Assembly: GCA_003216415.1 (NCBI GenBank)
Contig: QCIY01000001.1
Location: 62,001 to 126,000, forward strand
From: Prochlorococcus sp. AG-402-O16
Lineage (GTDB): Bacteria > Cyanobacteriota > Cyanobacteriia > PCC-6307 > Cyanobiaceae
DNA length: 64,000 bases
Direction: 5' to 3'
Shown: positions 54,914 to 62,999 of the stretch, in pieces
Position numbering within the stretch: the stretch's first letter is position 1
Layout: each line of letters opens with the position of its first letter
Notes under the pieces: model-generated
Database searches by the model: none
Seen by the model: only the letters and a program-made list of their open reading frames with translations
What the model was told of the DNA's origin: nothing
Translations under genes and position numbers: made by a program

Positions 54914-55567
54914 TTACCAACCGTTTTCTTTAAGCCACTCCGAAGAAATATTATTTGAAGATAAATCTTGATTACTATTTTTATTAAATAAAAGTAATTT
55001 CTCTACATATTTAATTAGTGCATCTGCCTCAAGGTTTACGCTGTCACCGACATTTAATTTATTCAGATTTGTGTTATGCCAAGTATGAGGAATTATCGCA
55101 ATAGTAAATATTTCTCCTTCCTGCTCATATTTTGCAATCGTAAGACTTATACCATTTACACAAATACTGCCTTTATTAACTACATATTTCGAAAAATTAT
55201 TATTTTTCCACTTTATTGATAAGAGCCAAGATTTCTCTAATTTTTCTATATTCTCAACTGTTCCAAGGCCATCAACATGTCCACTGACTATATGCCCTCC
55301 TAGACGGTCAGACACCCTAAGAGCAGGCTCCAAATTAACAATCTGATTCAGGTTCAACTTTACTCCTAAAGTTGTTTTTTTTAATGTCTCCTCACTAACA
55401 TCAACAGTGAATTTATTTTGAAAAATCTCTTTAACTGTCAAACAAATTCCATCAACAGCTATGCTGTCACCGATTGCCATATCAAATAAATTGTCTAGAA
55501 TTTCAATTTCTAAAATATTTTTTTCTTGCTTTAGTTTTCCAATTGATTGAATTATTCCTGTGAACAT
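54914..55567 (-). CDS. ribE: Riboflavin synthase alpha chain
   Basis: Dismutates two lumazines to give riboflavin. The 217-residue protein starts MFTGIIQSIG, has two similar lumazine-binding halves (SIAVDGICLTV and SICVNGISLTIA), and SGHVDGLGTV between them. The internal duplication is the hallmark of the trimeric enzyme. Convergent with the cyAbrB gene. Confidence 0.95.
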   Translation of the reverse strand: MFTGIIQSIGKLKQEKNILEIEILDNLFDMAIGDSIAVDGICLTVKEIFQNKFTVDVSEETLKKTTLGVKLNLNQIVNLEPALRVSDRLGGHIVSGHVDGLGTVENIEKLEKSWLLSIKWKNNNFSKYVVNKGSICVNGISLTIAKYEQEGEIFTIAIIPHTWHNTNLNKLNVGDSVNLEADALIKYVEKLLLFNKNSNQDLSSNNISSEWLKENGW

Positions 55568-55679
55568 AGATTTAAGAAAAATATTTTTGCAAAATTTTGT
55601 ATTTACTTTAATTTACTTTAAATGATTTTCAACTATAAATAAATTAAAGAGTACATAAAAAGAAATTGATCATATTTAG

Positions 55680-56822
55680 ATGATTATTAATTCACAAAAA
55701 AGATCATTTGGTAGAGGGGCGAAAGTGAGCTTATTCACTTTAGGAACAATGCGAGCAACTGAAAGTCTCGAAAAAATGTATAGCATAATAAAAAATGCAT
55801 ATTTTGTAGGAATTAACCACATAGAAACAGCACCTTCTTATGGTGATGCTGAATCACTTATTGGAAATTCAATAAAAAAACTAGCAATAAAAGAGAATAT
55901 AAAAGAAAAAAGTTGGGTGATTACTTCCAAAGTTTTACCAAAGGGTGATTTTGACTTTTTAAAAAATAATTTTAAAAAGTCTCTTAAAAATTTAAATCGC
56001 GAGAAAATTAATAATCTTGCAATTCATGGACTCAACTTAAAACAACATCTAGATTGGGTTCTTACTGGAGAGGGTAAGAAATTCATATCTTGGATACTTG
56101 AGAAGGAACTAGTTGATCAAGTCGGTTTTAGTTCTCACGGAAGTTATTCACTAATTAAAGATGCAATTAACTGTGAAGTTTTTAGTTTTTGTAGTCTTCA
56201 TTTACATTATTTAGATCAATCTAAGATTGCTTTAGCAGAGGATGCTATAAAAAAAGGTATGGGAGTTTTAGCAATATCACCTGCTGATAAAGGCGGTAGA
56301 TTATATTCTCCTAGTGATATTTTGTTAGAGGCCTCTAAGCCTTTTCATCCATTAGAGTTAGCGTATCGATTTCTGCTGGCAAAAGGCATTACAACTTTGT
56401 CCTTGGGGGCGACAAACAAAAAAGATTTTGAATTTGCGCATAAACTTAGAAACTCATTCGAAAAGCTTACAAAACTTGAAAAAAGCGCCCTGAATAAAAT
56501 TGAGGAAGTTGCTAATGAAAGATTAAACTCAACAAAATGTGAGCAATGTAGATCTTGTCTTCCATGTCCAAATGAAGTGCCTATTCCAGAAATACTTCGT
56601 TTAAGAAATATATCTATTGGTTATGGCCAATTAGAATTTTCAAAAGAAAGATACAATTTAATAGGAAAAGCTGGCCACTGGTGGGAAGAAAAAAATTCCT
56701 CATTTTGTCAAGAATGTAATGAATGTGTTCCTAAATGTCCTAGTAAATTAGATATACCAAATTTATTAAAGGAAACTCATAACTTATTAATCGAAAATCC
56801 TACAAAAAGATTATGGGGATAA
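55680..56822 (+). CDS. Aldo/keto reductase with C-terminal 4Fe-4S cluster region
   Basis: A 380-residue protein. Residues 1 to about 270 form an aldo/keto reductase barrel (HIETAPSYGDAESLIG, with the catalytic Tyr; KGITTLSLGATN near the end). The C-terminal 100 residues contain CEQCRSCLPCP and CQECNECVPKCP, two Cys-rich motifs that fit Fe-S clusters. Such oxidoreductases are thought to take electrons from NADPH or ferredoxin, substrate unknown. Its end overlaps the convergent lipoprotein gene by 12 bases. Confidence 0.85.
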   Translation: MIINSQKRSFGRGAKVSLFTLGTMRATESLEKMYSIIKNAYFVGINHIETAPSYGDAESLIGNSIKKLAIKENIKEKSWVITSKVLPKGDFDFLKNNFKKSLKNLNREKINNLAIHGLNLKQHLDWVLTGEGKKFISWILEKELVDQVGFSSHGSYSLIKDAINCEVFSFCSLHLHYLDQSKIALAEDAIKKGMGVLAISPADKGGRLYSPSDILLEASKPFHPLELAYRFLLAKGITTLSLGATNKKDFEFAHKLRNSFEKLTKLEKSALNKIEEVANERLNSTKCEQCRSCLPCPNEVPIPEILRLRNISIGYGQLEFSKERYNLIGKAGHWWEEKNSSFCQECNECVPKCPSKLDIPNLLKETHNLLIENPTKRLWG

Positions 56823-57809
56823 GGACTCATTCCAGAAATTTTTAAGATTAATTTTTTGTTCATTTGTTAGTACAGGGAAAGACCAACTATTTTCCCAACA
56901 TATCTCAGAAGGTCCTGAGATGGGGGACATTTCAGATTTATATTTACTTTGTAAATAATCACTATTGAATGGTAGATACCAACCCTGGCTTACTAATTTA
57001 TCTACTATTGATTTATTTTCTAAAGATTTAATCCATTTAATTAATATTGCATTATTTAGATTTGATCGACTAAGTAAAAAATGCCACATCAAAGGTACGC
57101 CTTGGCTTGGGAAAACTAAAGAAAGCCTTGGATCTATTTTTAAATATTTTGAACAGAGACTATAAGGAACTATTGCAACGCTAGCATCAGAATTAATCAA
57201 CCAATTGAGCATATTTTTATCATCAAATAACATTGCTTGGCTTTTTAGTTTTTTCAAAGAATTAGATGTATTAATTTTTTTAGCAATTGACAATATTATT
57301 CTGGGACTTTGTGGGAAAACAATTTTTCCAGTTAATTTTTTAGAAAGAAGGAAATCCCAAGAAGTTCTGGCTAAATTTATTAATTCTTTATTATTTTTAA
57401 TGATAATTGTATATGGTACTACGCCAATAGGAAATAATTTACTTCTTTGATTTTGATTAAAACTTCCTAAAAAATCTATCGATCTCTTATCCAAATTTTC
57501 GATCAGTGCATAGTCATTTATTTTTTCAAATTCTGCAAAATCTAAATTAGTAATCCATCCATCGTTTATTAAAGTAAAGTCAGAATTGAAAATTGTGTTT
57601 CTATTTTTTTGTAGCCGAATATTTTCAAAATTAATTTTTTCCTGCTTCCAATCTTTTGGAATCATATCTTTAAAAGATTCTGGATAAAAAGAATTTTGTA
57701 GTGCAATTTTTACTTTATTAGGAACATTACTGCAAGAGTTTAAGAAAAATAAAAGCGAAAGCTTACCACAATTTAAAAATTCTCTTCTGGTTACAAATTT
57801 TGACAACAT
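56811..57809 (-). CDS. Putative Tat-exported solute-binding lipoprotein
   Basis: A 332-residue protein with a twin-arginine signal (TRREFLNCGKLSLLFF) and a lipobox LNSC at residues 23-26, so it may be exported by Tat and lipidated. The rest looks like a periplasmic binding protein of the type II fold (SDASVAIVPYSLCSKYL and VFPSQGVPLMWHFLLSRS), reminiscent of polyamine or iron-binding proteins, but I cannot name the ligand. No ABC transporter genes adjoin it. It overlaps the akr gene end by 12 bases. Confidence 0.6.
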   Translation of the reverse strand: MLSKFVTRREFLNCGKLSLLFFLNSCSNVPNKVKIALQNSFYPESFKDMIPKDWKQEKINFENIRLQKNRNTIFNSDFTLINDGWITNLDFAEFEKINDYALIENLDKRSIDFLGSFNQNQRSKLFPIGVVPYTIIIKNNKELINLARTSWDFLLSKKLTGKIVFPQSPRIILSIAKKINTSNSLKKLKSQAMLFDDKNMLNWLINSDASVAIVPYSLCSKYLKIDPRLSLVFPSQGVPLMWHFLLSRSNLNNAILIKWIKSLENKSIVDKLVSQGWYLPFNSDYLQSKYKSEMSPISGPSEICWENSWSFPVLTNEQKINLKNFWNESLSP

Positions 57810-57824
57810 TCAGCAATCCTTCTA

Positions 57825-58982
57825 TTAAGAAATTTGACCTAGGCCTTTCATCATTTCCAGATTTTGTTGACACAATGAAACTATTTCTTCATTTTTAAAT
57901 CCATCTAAGAAAGCGAGCAATGATATTCCACCAGCACCTACACCTTCTTTTACATGACCTAATTCATAATCATTCAATTCTTTGTATTTTGAAGATTTAA
58001 AATTCAAAGGACTTGCTAAACCTAATAATTTGACATCATATTTTTCATTAATTAGATTTACTAAATCATTTAGAGAATTATCTTTCACAAGCCAACCAGT
58101 TGTCGCAATAAAGACATCTTCAATAAAGTCATCTTTATTTTTTTCATCTAAGAATTCTAATACAAGCAAAATGACCGCTAACATCTGACTTCCCCCAGAC
58201 AATATGGCAAGTTGTTTTGATAACCTGGCACCAATTAATAGACCCATTGAGAAAGCTTGGAAAGGATCACCTACCGCCGCGACAACATCAAAAGAGTCGA
58301 AATTAGCCTTGAAATTTGCATTGAAAAGTCCTCTTTTAACTACTTGCCTTCTCAGTTCTCTTGGAGCTTTAAATAAACTACTCCCTACTAAATTAGACAC
58401 CTGCAAACCAAAAGCTTCCATTACTGCCTGAGCCGTTGTGGTGCCCCCCGGTACAGATTCAGAAATTAAAACTGGTTGTTTTAAGGATTTTCCTATCGCA
58501 AGACCTTTTTTATAGAGATTTAAAACTCTCTCTTTATTCATCGATTTACCAGTGGTAAGACAATGTGATGGGCCCAAATCTCTATCTTCTACAACCAAAT
58601 GATTAAAATAAGGCTTTGCTCCTATTCCTAGAGGAACAATTTCTGGACAAATATTTATAAGCTTTGAACAAACATGACTTATTAGAGCTGGAGTTACTCC
58701 TGCATTGAGAACAGGCAATTTATATTTATGATATTTTGAAGCACCCTCAAGCAAAAATTCGGCATCTGCGAGCGCAGTTGTTCTCCTTGCTTTTGCATTA
58801 ATACCTGCAGCGGAAATCCCTGGGATTTGAGATGTATTGGTGCCTGCAATTACAAGAAATATTTTGAAATTATTAATATTCTTTTTCAGTATTTCTATCT
58901 TATTAAGTTGTCTTTTTTTATTGGATTCATTACCAAAAAAATTTATCCCTAATTCTGTACTATACATTTTTACTTTTTTCAA
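57825..58982 (-). CDS. UPF0284 / CobT-like nicotinate-nucleotide phosphoribosyltransferase family protein
   Basis: A 385-residue protein with VIAGTNTSQIPGISAAG, PVLNAGVTPALISH, ISESVPGGTTTAQAVMEAFG and VKEGVGAGGISLLAF, the conserved blocks of UPF0284, a family related to CobT, which attaches the lower base of B12. CobT proper uses dimethylbenzimidazole; picocyanobacteria make pseudocobalamin with adenine, so this homologue may use adenine as its base, an inference. The gene overlaps the DUF2232 gene stop by four bases, suggesting coupled translation. Confidence 0.88.
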   Translation of the reverse strand: MKKVKMYSTELGINFFGNESNKKRQLNKIEILKKNINNFKIFLVIAGTNTSQIPGISAAGINAKARRTTALADAEFLLEGASKYHKYKLPVLNAGVTPALISHVCSKLINICPEIVPLGIGAKPYFNHLVVEDRDLGPSHCLTTGKSMNKERVLNLYKKGLAIGKSLKQPVLISESVPGGTTTAQAVMEAFGLQVSNLVGSSLFKAPRELRRQVVKRGLFNANFKANFDSFDVVAAVGDPFQAFSMGLLIGARLSKQLAILSGGSQMLAVILLVLEFLDEKNKDDFIEDVFIATTGWLVKDNSLNDLVNLINEKYDVKLLGLASPLNFKSSKYKELNDYELGHVKEGVGAGGISLLAFLDGFKNEEIVSLCQQNLEMMKGLGQIS

Positions 58983-59617
58983 TTATTTAAATCGACTAAA
59001 CTATTTAATAATCTTGGAGGATCTGGGATAGTTAATTTAAATCTTGGAAACAGAGAATATGCAACTACATGTACCGTTAAAACATAAACTATTTCTTGAA
59101 AAATTATTAATAAAATCGCACCTAATTGGATAGTTAAAATTGAGGGAGAAAAAGGCAAATTTAATAATCCAATGAACTTTTCTAGTAGACCATAACTTGC
59201 TCTAGTAATTAACACCCAAAGATTATCACCAACCAATGTAGATAATGCTATTACACGTAGGAAAAAGCCAAGGGTTCCAATAATAACTCCTAAAGTTAAA
59301 CTCAATCTCCAACTTTTTTCTCTAAGCCAACACCAGCCCAACCAAAAAGCCAAGATCCCATAAGGAAATAAAAATAAAGTTCCTCTTACAGGACCCATAA
59401 TTATGAATAAAAGTAGAAATTGTATTAGGAGTCCTTCCAATGCAGTTTTAGTTCCTCTTCTCAAGTGCAAGACGATCATTGGGAGGGGTAAAATCAACCT
59501 TAATAAAGCTCCCCCAATTGGCAAATAATATAATGCCAACCATAATAAAGACGAAAAAGATGCTAAATATGAGGTCTCTACAATATTTAATGCTTCAGTT
59601 TTTGTTGTTATTTTCAT
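58979..59617 (-). CDS. DUF2232 family membrane protein
   Basis: A 212-residue protein with about six hydrophobic segments. PIGGALLRLILPLPMIVLHLRRG and GPVRGTLFLFPYGILAFWLGW (in pieces) match DUF2232 of cyanobacteria and Firmicutes. Role unknown. Its stop overlaps the CobT-like gene start by four bases, and it follows the lipoprotein gene at about 20 bases, so the three form one minus-strand set with topA. Confidence 0.82.
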   Translation of the reverse strand: MKITTKTEALNIVETSYLASFSSLLWLALYYLPIGGALLRLILPLPMIVLHLRRGTKTALEGLLIQFLLLFIIMGPVRGTLFLFPYGILAFWLGWCWLREKSWRLSLTLGVIIGTLGFFLRVIALSTLVGDNLWVLITRASYGLLEKFIGLLNLPFSPSILTIQLGAILLIIFQEIVYVLTVHVVAYSLFPRFKLTIPDPPRLLNSLVDLNN

Positions 59618-59637
59618 TTTTTGTTGAATATTTTTAA

Positions 59638-60210
59638 TTAATTTTTATTCATACTTTTATTTTTTGAATCTAAGATACGTTCAATCTTTTCTATTTCAAA
59701 ATTTACCTCAGAATTACTTAATATGGAACTTAACTCTTCAGTAGGGTCTTTTGGATCTACATCTTTTAAGATGAATATTATTTTGTAAGATTGAAGATCA
59801 ATATTTCTTTTTTTTGTAGATTTCTTAATTTTGTTATTTTTTTGTTTTGGTATTTTTTCTGAATTTAGATCCTTTGTTTTTTCGATATAATTTTCAGGAT
59901 TTTCTACTTTCTTTATTTTTTTATTTTTTTGTTTTGGTATTTTTTCTGAATTTAGATCCTTTGTTTTTTCGATATAATTTTCAGGATTTTCTACTTTCTT
60001 TATTTTTTTATTTTTTTTATCATTAATCTCTTTGATTTCTTTTACTAATATTTTTTTATTTACTAAATTATTTTGTAAATCTTCATTTTTGCTTGTTTTT
60101 TCTAAATCATTAAAACTACTTTCAAGAAAATTCCCAATCCTCCCTCCAGAGCATGATTGCAAGAAAATTAAAAAAATTAATAAAAAAAATTCTTTTTTTT
60201 TAAAAATCAT
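59638..60210 (-). CDS. Small lipoprotein with internal tandem repeat, unknown
   Basis: A 190-residue protein with a hydrophobic signal and a lipobox LQSC (Cys20), then a Lys/Asn-rich region holding two tandem 29-residue units (about residues 67-124: KKIKKVENPENYIEKTKDL and so on), and a C-terminal KIIFILKDVDPKDPTEELSS segment that looks like a small folded domain. The last part is the only one likely to be under strong constraint. Function unknown. It begins seven bases after the topA stop. Confidence 0.7.
   Translation of the reverse strand: MIFKKKEFFLLIFLIFLQSCSGGRIGNFLESSFNDLEKTSKNEDLQNNLVNKKILVKEIKEINDKKNKKIKKVENPENYIEKTKDLNSEKIPKQKNKKIKKVENPENYIEKTKDLNSEKIPKQKNNKIKKSTKKRNIDLQSYKIIFILKDVDPKDPTEELSSILSNSEVNFEIEKIERILDSKNKSMNKN
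59844..60017 (-). repeat. 87-bp in-frame tandem duplication
   Basis: The block starting GTTTTGGTATTTTTTCTGAA occurs at 59844 and 59931, an exact 87-base period with no visible mismatch between the two copies, encoding 29 residues each. The lack of divergence implies a recent duplication. Confidence 0.93.
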
Positions 60211-60217
60211 ATTTTTT

Positions 60218-62824
60218 CTAACTTTTCTTTATCCTTGTAGTTTTTTTATGACTAATCTTTGTTTTTTTTAAAATAGAGCCTTTTTTATCTTTTAGTTTTT
60301 CTTCTAAAAGAGATACTGCGTCATCTATAGTAATTTTTTCAATGTCAGTATCTTTAGCAATCGAAACATTAGTTTTGCCACATTTTAAATAGACGCCATA
60401 TCTTCCATTTAATATTTGAATTTTTTCTTTAAATTCTTTAGGTTTTCCAAAGTCTTTAAGTACCTCTTGACCACCTCTACCCATTTTTGGCATCGCAAGA
60501 ATTTCTAATGCTCGTTCTATATCAACTGTAAAAACATCATCCTCTTTCTTTAAAGATCTGTTTTCAGATTCATTTTCATTTTTAATCCATTTGATATAAG
60601 GGCCAAATCTTCCTCTATCAGCCTCAACAACTCCTCCTTCAGGATGAACTCCTAACAATCTAGGCAAACTTAAAAGTACAAGAGCCTCATCTAGAGTTAG
60701 ATCATCAGTTTTCAACTCTTTGGGTAATGAAGCTCTTCTTGGTTTAGCTTTATCTTGATCATTATTTCCCAATTGTACGTAAGGTCCATAAGGGCCAAAT
60801 CTTAAAAAGACTTTTTCCCCAGTTTTTGGATCAGTTCCAAGATCTGATGGACCACTTAAGATTTGATCAACTTGCTTTATGTTTAAATCTCCAGGAGTAA
60901 TATCCATTGGAAGATTACCTTTCGCCTGAATTTCATTACCAGATTCATCAATTTTTGTACCCTCTAGCCAAGGTCCATTTGAGCCTATTCTGACTACGCA
61001 AGGAAGGTCTTCGAAATCAACTTGTCTATATGCTTTACCATCAATATCACCCTCTGTTTTCTGAACTTTTACCTCCAAACCATTTTTACCTTTGTAGAAA
61101 GTTTCAAGGTATGGTAGCCACTCAAGATTGCCTGAAGATATTTCATCCAATGAAGATTCCATTTTTGCAGTAAAAGTAGTATCAACCAGATCAGGAAAAT
61201 GTTCCTCTAATAGAGCAGTAACAGCAAAAGCTGTAAACGTTGGAGCCAAAGTATTGGAAGATATATTCGCATAACCTCTATCCACTATGGTCCCAATAAT
61301 GCTGGCATAGGTAGAAGGTCTTCCAATTCCTTCTTTTTCAAGAACTTTAACTAATGCAGCCTCTGTATATCTTGCAGGAGGTTTAGTTTCATGAAAAGTA
61401 GATTCCTTATTAGTAACTTTAAGACATATTCCATTTATTAAGTTTGGGAGAATAATTTCTTGTTGTTCAAGGGATGAACTTGGGTCATCACTTCCCTCGA
61501 CATAAGCTCTGAAGAATCCTGCGAAATCAATACTTTTCCCGCTCGATTTAAATAATCCGTCTCCCACGCTAATTTCAGCATTAATCATTGTTAGTCTAGC
61601 TTCCGCCATTTGACTAGCTACAGTTCTTTTCCAAATTAAATCGTAAAGTGATAAGTCTCTACCAGTTAGATTAGTTTCCTTTGGTGTTTTAAATACCTCA
61701 CCTGCCGGCCTAATAGCTTCGTGTGCTTCTTGAGCATTTCTTGCAGTTGAATTAAATTGTCTTGGTGAGTTAGATAAATATTCTTTCCCATACATAGAAC
61801 TGACACATTCTCTAGCAGCTCTTGTGGCTTGTTCGGAAAGATGAACTGAATCAGTTCTCATATATGTTATGAAACCTCTCTCATATAACCCTTGTGCACA
61901 TCTCATAGTTTCTCTTGCAGACAAACGAAGCTTCCTATTTGCTTCTTGTTGTAATGTGCTAGTTGTAAATGGAGGAACTGGCTTACGAGTGGATGGTTTT
62001 TTTTCGATTTTTGAGACTAACCAATCCTCTGAGGAAAAAGTCTTCAATAAATCATTTACTTTTTCTTCTCCAATTATTAAAGATTTGTTTCCTTGTTTTA
62101 ATTTACCGGTTTGTTCGTCGAAATCGGAGCCGTTAGAAACTCTTTGACCGTTTAAACTGAATAATTTAGTCTCGAAAGTAATATTATCTTTTACTAGGGA
62201 AGCTTTAATCCCCCAGTAACTAGCTTTTTTAAAGGATCTTCTTTCTCTCTCTCTCCTAACAAGAAGTCTTACAGAAACTGATTGAACACGGCCAGCAGAT
62301 AGTCGGGGGGCTACCTTCTTCCACAGTAGAGGAGATAATTCATATCCAAAAAGCCTGTCCAAGATTCTTCTTGTTTCTTGAGCCTGAACAAGTTCCATAT
62401 CAATTTCTCTTGTTTGGTCTAAAGCTTTATTAATTGCCTTTTTTGTAATTTCATGAAAAACCATTCTCTTAGTTGGTATTTTAGGCTTAAGTATTTGCAT
62501 GAGATGCCAGCTAATGCTCTCTCCCTCTCTATCTTCATCAGTTGCCAGTAATAGCTGGGTCGCACCTTTCATTGCATCTTTCAACTCTTTAACAACTTTT
62601 TTCTTATCTTTTGGAACTATATAAAGTGGTTCAAAATCTTCTGTTGTATTAACTCCTATCCTTGACCATTTTTCCTTTTTAACTGCAGCAGGGATTTCGG
62701 CAGCTCCTTTTGGAAGATCTCTTACGTGCCCCATTGAAGCAAGAACTTCATAGTTAGAAGGCAAAAACTTTCTTATAGTTTTTGCTTTGGTGGGACTTTC
62801 AACAATAACAAGTGTGTGATCCAA
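60218..62824 (-). CDS. topA: DNA topoisomerase I
   Basis: Relaxes negative supercoils by cutting one strand. The 868-residue protein starts with the Toprim segment TLVIVESPTKAKTI and DEDREGESI (metal Asp residues), the active-site Tyr lies in GFITYMRTDSVHLS near residue 324, and RPSTYASIIGTIVDRGY is typical. The C-terminus has several repeats of the Topo_C type (RFGPYGPYVQLG, GRFGPYIKWI, NGRYGVYLKCG) but no zinc fingers, and a Lys-rich tail. A 175-base gap separates it from the divergent ndhB. Confidence 0.97.
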   Translation of the reverse strand: MDHTLVIVESPTKAKTIRKFLPSNYEVLASMGHVRDLPKGAAEIPAAVKKEKWSRIGVNTTEDFEPLYIVPKDKKKVVKELKDAMKGATQLLLATDEDREGESISWHLMQILKPKIPTKRMVFHEITKKAINKALDQTREIDMELVQAQETRRILDRLFGYELSPLLWKKVAPRLSAGRVQSVSVRLLVRRERERRSFKKASYWGIKASLVKDNITFETKLFSLNGQRVSNGSDFDEQTGKLKQGNKSLIIGEEKVNDLLKTFSSEDWLVSKIEKKPSTRKPVPPFTTSTLQQEANRKLRLSARETMRCAQGLYERGFITYMRTDSVHLSEQATRAARECVSSMYGKEYLSNSPRQFNSTARNAQEAHEAIRPAGEVFKTPKETNLTGRDLSLYDLIWKRTVASQMAEARLTMINAEISVGDGLFKSSGKSIDFAGFFRAYVEGSDDPSSSLEQQEIILPNLINGICLKVTNKESTFHETKPPARYTEAALVKVLEKEGIGRPSTYASIIGTIVDRGYANISSNTLAPTFTAFAVTALLEEHFPDLVDTTFTAKMESSLDEISSGNLEWLPYLETFYKGKNGLEVKVQKTEGDIDGKAYRQVDFEDLPCVVRIGSNGPWLEGTKIDESGNEIQAKGNLPMDITPGDLNIKQVDQILSGPSDLGTDPKTGEKVFLRFGPYGPYVQLGNNDQDKAKPRRASLPKELKTDDLTLDEALVLLSLPRLLGVHPEGGVVEADRGRFGPYIKWIKNENESENRSLKKEDDVFTVDIERALEILAMPKMGRGGQEVLKDFGKPKEFKEKIQILNGRYGVYLKCGKTNVSIAKDTDIEKITIDDAVSLLEEKLKDKKGSILKKTKISHKKTTRIKKS

Positions 62825-62999
62825 GGTTTATTTCAAAAATTGGTGTTTTTGTTCAGTTAGGGCATATTATGACTATTTGAAGCTTTTTCAAGTAATTTCT
62901 TCTGAAAATTTCAAAAATCATACCCACAAATTATAATCAAGTTAAGATTAACTCTTAGACTCTTAGAATCAAACATCAAATTTAATCCAATTTAATAAA

